NCBI GenBank assembly: GCA_027062035.1
Contig: JAMOUL010000044.1
Location: forward strand, 1 to 15,892
Source: Candidatus Aminicenantota bacterium
GTDB taxonomy: Bacteria; Acidobacteriota; Aminicenantia; S016-38
Direction of reading: 5' to 3'
Length of the DNA: 15,892 bases
Below the pieces are notes generated by a model. The model was not told the origin of the DNA, did not search any database, and was given only the letters and a program-made list of their open reading frames with translations. The position numbers and the translations under genes were made by a program. Each line of letters begins with the position of its first letter. Within the stretch, counting starts at the first letter, position 1. Below, piece after piece: positions 13,123-15,892 of the stretch.

Positions 13123-15426
13123 ATGAGAAAGAGTTTTTATCTGGCAGTTTCCTTCATTAGTGCTGCTTCCATTATGACAGAAGTAGCTTTGACCAAAATC
13201 TTTGCAGTTCTATTCTTTCACCATTTTGCATTTCTCATAATAAGCATTGCTCTGCTGGGTTATGCCGCTGCTGGAGTTTACCTTTCCATAAAAGAGGATT
13301 ACGCCCCATTTTATGAGAAACTACCCTTTTATTCCCTATCCATGGGTGTTCTTCTTCTGGTTGTCTTTAAAGTAATTCTTCAAATACCCCTGGACTTTAC
13401 TGCCCTGCCCCAATTAAAACAGATCATCTATCTTATACTCTATGTAGTATTCCTGCTGATACCATTCTTCATTGCTGGACTTCTTCTATCCCTTATCTTC
13501 TCGATGCTCACGGAGAAGGCAAATAAACTCTACCTGTTTGACCTCGTGGGTGCAGCGGTGGGAGGAACTATCTTCGGGTTCGGAATCTCCCTTCTGGGAG
13601 GACAGGGAATAATAGTACTGGCAGCTGCGTTTGCCATAGCAGGAAGTATTCTCCTGGAAGCAAAACTAAAGACCACTTTACTGGCATCTCTGCTTATTGT
13701 TCTTGCGATAATACCCTTCTCTGATAAGGCATTTAAATTCCACTATAACATGGCTAAGAGAAATTTTATCCTGACCCTGAACAGAATCGAATATTCTAAA
13801 TGGAGTCCAATATTTAAAATAGATGTGGCTAAATTCACTAAAAATTCAAAAATAATATGGATAGATGCGGGAACAAATCAGTCCTTTATGCAGAGGATAA
13901 GAACCGACCTGAGATACGATGAAAACATCCCAAGGAAAGCAAGAATAAGGGACATATCAATTCCCTATATATTGAACCCCAATGGTACATACCTGATAAT
14001 CGGACCTGCCGGAGGACTGGAGGTCTATGTTGCATTAACATATCTTCCAAAAATGATATACGCAGTGGAACTTGATCCGGTAATAGTTGACATAGTTAAG
14101 AACAGGTATTCAGAGTTTATAGGAAATCTTTACAAAAGCCGCCGGGTAAGATTGATAAACGATGAGGGAAGAAGTTATATAAAAAGGTCAAAGGAAAAAT
14201 ACGACGTAATTCAGGAAGTTAACAATTGCACCCCGGCAGCTATAGCATCTGGAGCCCTTAATTTTTCCGAATCTTACATCCTCACGGTGGAAGCCTTCCA
14301 GGATTACTGGGAGCACCTTAATCCCAATGGAATAATTGCCATACACACCTGGGGCTCTGCCAAACTTCTGGCGATGGCCAAGGAATTACTGAAAAGAAAC
14401 GGTATTGATGATCCCTCATACTACATTGCCGTTGTTGGAGGCGGTGGACTCAGGGATCTATTTATGGTAAGAAAGGGAAAATTTACAGAGGAAGATATTA
14501 AAAAGATCGAAGAAGAAATAAAATGGGTGAATGAACACAGCCCGAATCCACGGAAGATGTATCCCATATACCTCCCTCATAGACCTCTGCTGAATAATAT
14601 AGAAACCCTTGTTCTTAAGGAGCCACTTAAGGAAATAGAAAGAAAAACCAACCTCGTTCTTACACCTCCTACCGATGATAAACCCTTCTTCTACAGGTTC
14701 CTTTCCCCGTTTAAATTCAAAATAAAGGGCAACCTGACCTCCCCCTCCTTTAAGAAAATAGTCGAAAAATACCATCTTCAGGCGAGCGTAAGCCTGTTTG
14801 CTATTATAATATTGCTGCTCATCCTCTCCTTTATCCTCATACCCTATCCTCTCCTGGTTTTCCATCGTAAAGGAATAAAGGAAAGAAAGGCCCTGAGATT
14901 TCTGCTTTTCTTTGCCTTTATTGGGTTAGCCTTTATGTTCATTGAGATAGTCTTTATAAAAAAGTTCATTCTTTATCTCGGGAATCCAGTTTATTCCATT
15001 ACTATCGTCATAGTATCTCTTCTCCTTAGCGCAGGAATAGGAAGCGGTATATCATCGAAATTAAAACCCTCAAAAATTAAACTTATAAGTCTGGTCCTTT
15101 TCGTAATTGCAATAAATTATATTTTTGTGCTCAGTCCCATTTTCAATGCAACTCTACAGCTTGGTTTTATATTCAGATTTCTGATTTCTTTCATACTCAT
15201 TTCCATTATAGGCATGTTTATGGGAATGATGTTCCCCGCTGGCTTGAAACTGGCAAAGCAAACTTCTGTAAATCTTGTACCCTGGGCATGGGGTGTAAAT
15301 GGGTTCTTTACAGTAATGGGCTCAGCTCTTTCTGTACTCCTTGCAGTACTTTTTGGATTCAATTTTGTTCTCTTTCTCGCATCACTAATTTATCTGCTTG
15401 CAGGATTCTCTATTCCTGCAAGCTAA
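13123..15426 (+). CDS. Membrane protein with embedded spermidine-synthase-like (SpeE fold) domain
   Basis: 767 residues in three parts. Residues 1-200 carry about six membrane helices. Residues about 210-530 form a soluble Rossmann domain of SpeE type: glycine loop YLIIGPAGGLEV (290-301), the ribose-binding acid in AVELDP (E316), NDEGR (346-350), and KYDVI (359-363). The segment TPPTDDKPFFYRF (514-526) is typical of this membrane-fused family. Residues about 555-765 hold about seven more helices, with FIEIVFIKKFILYLGNPVYS and, near the end, MMFPAGLKLA and WAWGVNGFFTVMG. True aminopropyltransferases have an Asp-rich stretch (DSxDP) right after YDVI; here it is QEVNNCTP, so polyamine synthesis is unlikely. 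The binding pocket for S-adenosylmethionine or a decarboxylated form is plausible. Function unknown. The start is set by the promoter at 13088-13116 and the hydrophobic N-terminus. It is probably co-transcribed with fhs, 19 bases downstream. Confidence 0.88.
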   Translation: MRKSFYLAVSFISAASIMTEVALTKIFAVLFFHHFAFLIISIALLGYAAAGVYLSIKEDYAPFYEKLPFYSLSMGVLLLVVFKVILQIPLDFTALPQLKQIIYLILYVVFLLIPFFIAGLLLSLIFSMLTEKANKLYLFDLVGAAVGGTIFGFGISLLGGQGIIVLAAAFAIAGSILLEAKLKTTLLASLLIVLAIIPFSDKAFKFHYNMAKRNFILTLNRIEYSKWSPIFKIDVAKFTKNSKIIWIDAGTNQSFMQRIRTDLRYDENIPRKARIRDISIPYILNPNGTYLIIGPAGGLEVYVALTYLPKMIYAVELDPVIVDIVKNRYSEFIGNLYKSRRVRLINDEGRSYIKRSKEKYDVIQEVNNCTPAAIASGALNFSESYILTVEAFQDYWEHLNPNGIIAIHTWGSAKLLAMAKELLKRNGIDDPSYYIAVVGGGGLRDLFMVRKGKFTEEDIKKIEEEIKWVNEHSPNPRKMYPIYLPHRPLLNNIETLVLKEPLKEIERKTNLVLTPPTDDKPFFYRFLSPFKFKIKGNLTSPSFKKIVEKYHLQASVSLFAIIILLLILSFILIPYPLLVFHRKGIKERKALRFLLFFAFIGLAFMFIEIVFIKKFILYLGNPVYSITIVIVSLLLSAGIGSGISSKLKPSKIKLISLVLFVIAINYIFVLSPIFNATLQLGFIFRFLISFILISIIGMFMGMMFPAGLKLAKQTSVNLVPWAWGVNGFFTVMGSALSVLLAVLFGFNFVLFLASLIYLLAGFSIPAS

Positions 15427-15445
15427 AATAAAAAGGAGGTATTCC

Positions 15446-15892
15446 TTGAGTTACGACATGGAAATAGCCAGGTCAATTGACCTGCTTCCCATTGAAGAAA
15501 TTGCCAAAAAGGCCGGGATTAAGGAAGGAGAAATCGAAAAATACGGAGATTACAAGGCCAAGGTAAAGCTGTCCATATTTGATAGACTTGAAGGTGCAGG
15601 TGAAGGCAAACTGGTTCTGGTTTCTGCCATAACCCCCACACCAGCAGGAGAAGGGAAAACCACAACTTCCATAGGTTTAACCCTTGGGCTGAATAGAATC
15701 GGTGTAAAATCCATTGTAACTCTCAGGGAACCGTCCCTGGGACCCTTGTTTGGTATGAAGGGAGGTGCCACAGGAGGAGGAAGAGCTCAGGTTCTGCCCC
15801 CGGAAGACATCAATCTGCACTTTACCGGAGATATACATGCAGTTTCCACTGCTCACAATCTTATAGCTGCAATTGTTGATAACCATATATTC
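15446..15892 (+). CDS. fhs: Formate-tetrahydrofolate ligase (3' partial)
   Basis: 149 codons are present, of about 555 expected; the gene runs off the right edge. It joins formate to tetrahydrofolate with ATP to give 10-formyl-THF, feeding purine synthesis or, in acetogens and related anaerobes, the methyl branch of the Wood-Ljungdahl route. Clear family sequence: IARSIDLLPIEEIA near the N-terminus, the nucleotide loop TPAGEGKTT (65-73), TLREPSLGPLFGMKGGATGG starting around residue 92, and NLHFTGDIHAVSTAHNL near the end of the visible part. The TTG at 15446 is chosen as start because AAGGAGG (15433-15439) lies 6 bases upstream; the ATG at 15458 would put 18 bases between, too many. It follows the membrane gene by 19 bases with no terminator, so it is likely in the same transcript. 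Confidence 0.97.
   Translation, partial: MSYDMEIARSIDLLPIEEIAKKAGIKEGEIEKYGDYKAKVKLSIFDRLEGAGEGKLVLVSAITPTPAGEGKTTTSIGLTLGLNRIGVKSIVTLREPSLGPLFGMKGGATGGGRAQVLPPEDINLHFTGDIHAVSTAHNLIAAIVDNHIF

Noticed and set aside
15458..15892. ATG at 15458 as the start of fhs
   Set aside because: It lies 18 bases from the only Shine-Dalgarno sequence, whereas the TTG at 15446 has ideal 6-base spacing.

Overview
The window reads as chromosomal DNA of a Gram-negative bacterium. It encodes a FadL-type outer-membrane protein ending in Phe, a lipoprotein with a clean lipobox, and a probable surface or periplasmic PEGA/NHL protein. GC looks moderate (mid-40s by eye, not calculated). Arginine is written mostly with AGA/AGG and isoleucine often with ATA, a pattern common in thermophiles and deep-branching anaerobes. 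Together with formate-tetrahydrofolate ligase, peptide-type transporters and a hydantoinase/oxoprolinase operon, this suggests a heterotroph living on peptides or organic acids. I cannot name the phylum from sequence alone. I see no rRNA, tRNA, CRISPR, IS element or phage gene. Genes are tightly packed and no gene-free stretch reaches 300 bases.

Layout: (1) 2-1105 (+) is the 3' part of a PEGA + NHL beta-propeller gene, with an unexplained helical reading frame overlapping its end. (2) 1204-6392 (-) is a compact four-gene block, transcribed hyuA -> hyuB -> NRAMP-like transporter -> lipoprotein; the first three genes overlap. (3) 6489-7730 (+) is a FadL/TodX-family outer-membrane protein whose promoter lies back to back with that of hyuA. 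It ends in a strong terminator that also works on the other strand. (4) 7776-8987 (-) is an L-2-hydroxyglutarate dehydrogenase/oxidase (LhgO). (5) 9094-10434 (-) and 10569-12080 (+) are two divergent POT/PTR-family transporters. (6) 12120-13022 (+) is an EamA/DMT permease. (7) 13123-15426 (+) is a membrane protein with an embedded spermidine-synthase-like domain, followed 19 bases later by (8) the 5' part of fhs, formate-THF ligase, running off the window at 15892.

How the genes may work together: the hyuA block looks like one catabolic unit, with an ATP-dependent hydantoinase/oxoprolinase-type enzyme made of two subunits, a transporter and a lipoprotein. The transporter has the NRAMP fold signature but has lost the residues that bind metal, so it may import the organic substrate instead of a metal ion. 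The outer-membrane protein across the shared promoter region could be the outer-membrane entry route. LhgO and the POT pair fit use of peptides and glutamate-family carbon, but that link is inference.

Expression: hyuA, the lipoprotein gene, the EamA gene and the spermidine-synthase-like gene each have an extended -10 box (TGN-TANNNN) ending 6-9 bases before the start codon and no usable Shine-Dalgarno sequence, which predicts leaderless mRNAs. The FadL-like gene, lhgO, both POT genes, hyuB, the NRAMP-like gene and fhs have good Shine-Dalgarno sequences. Two start sites were moved inward on this evidence (lhgO to 8987 and the second POT gene to 10569).
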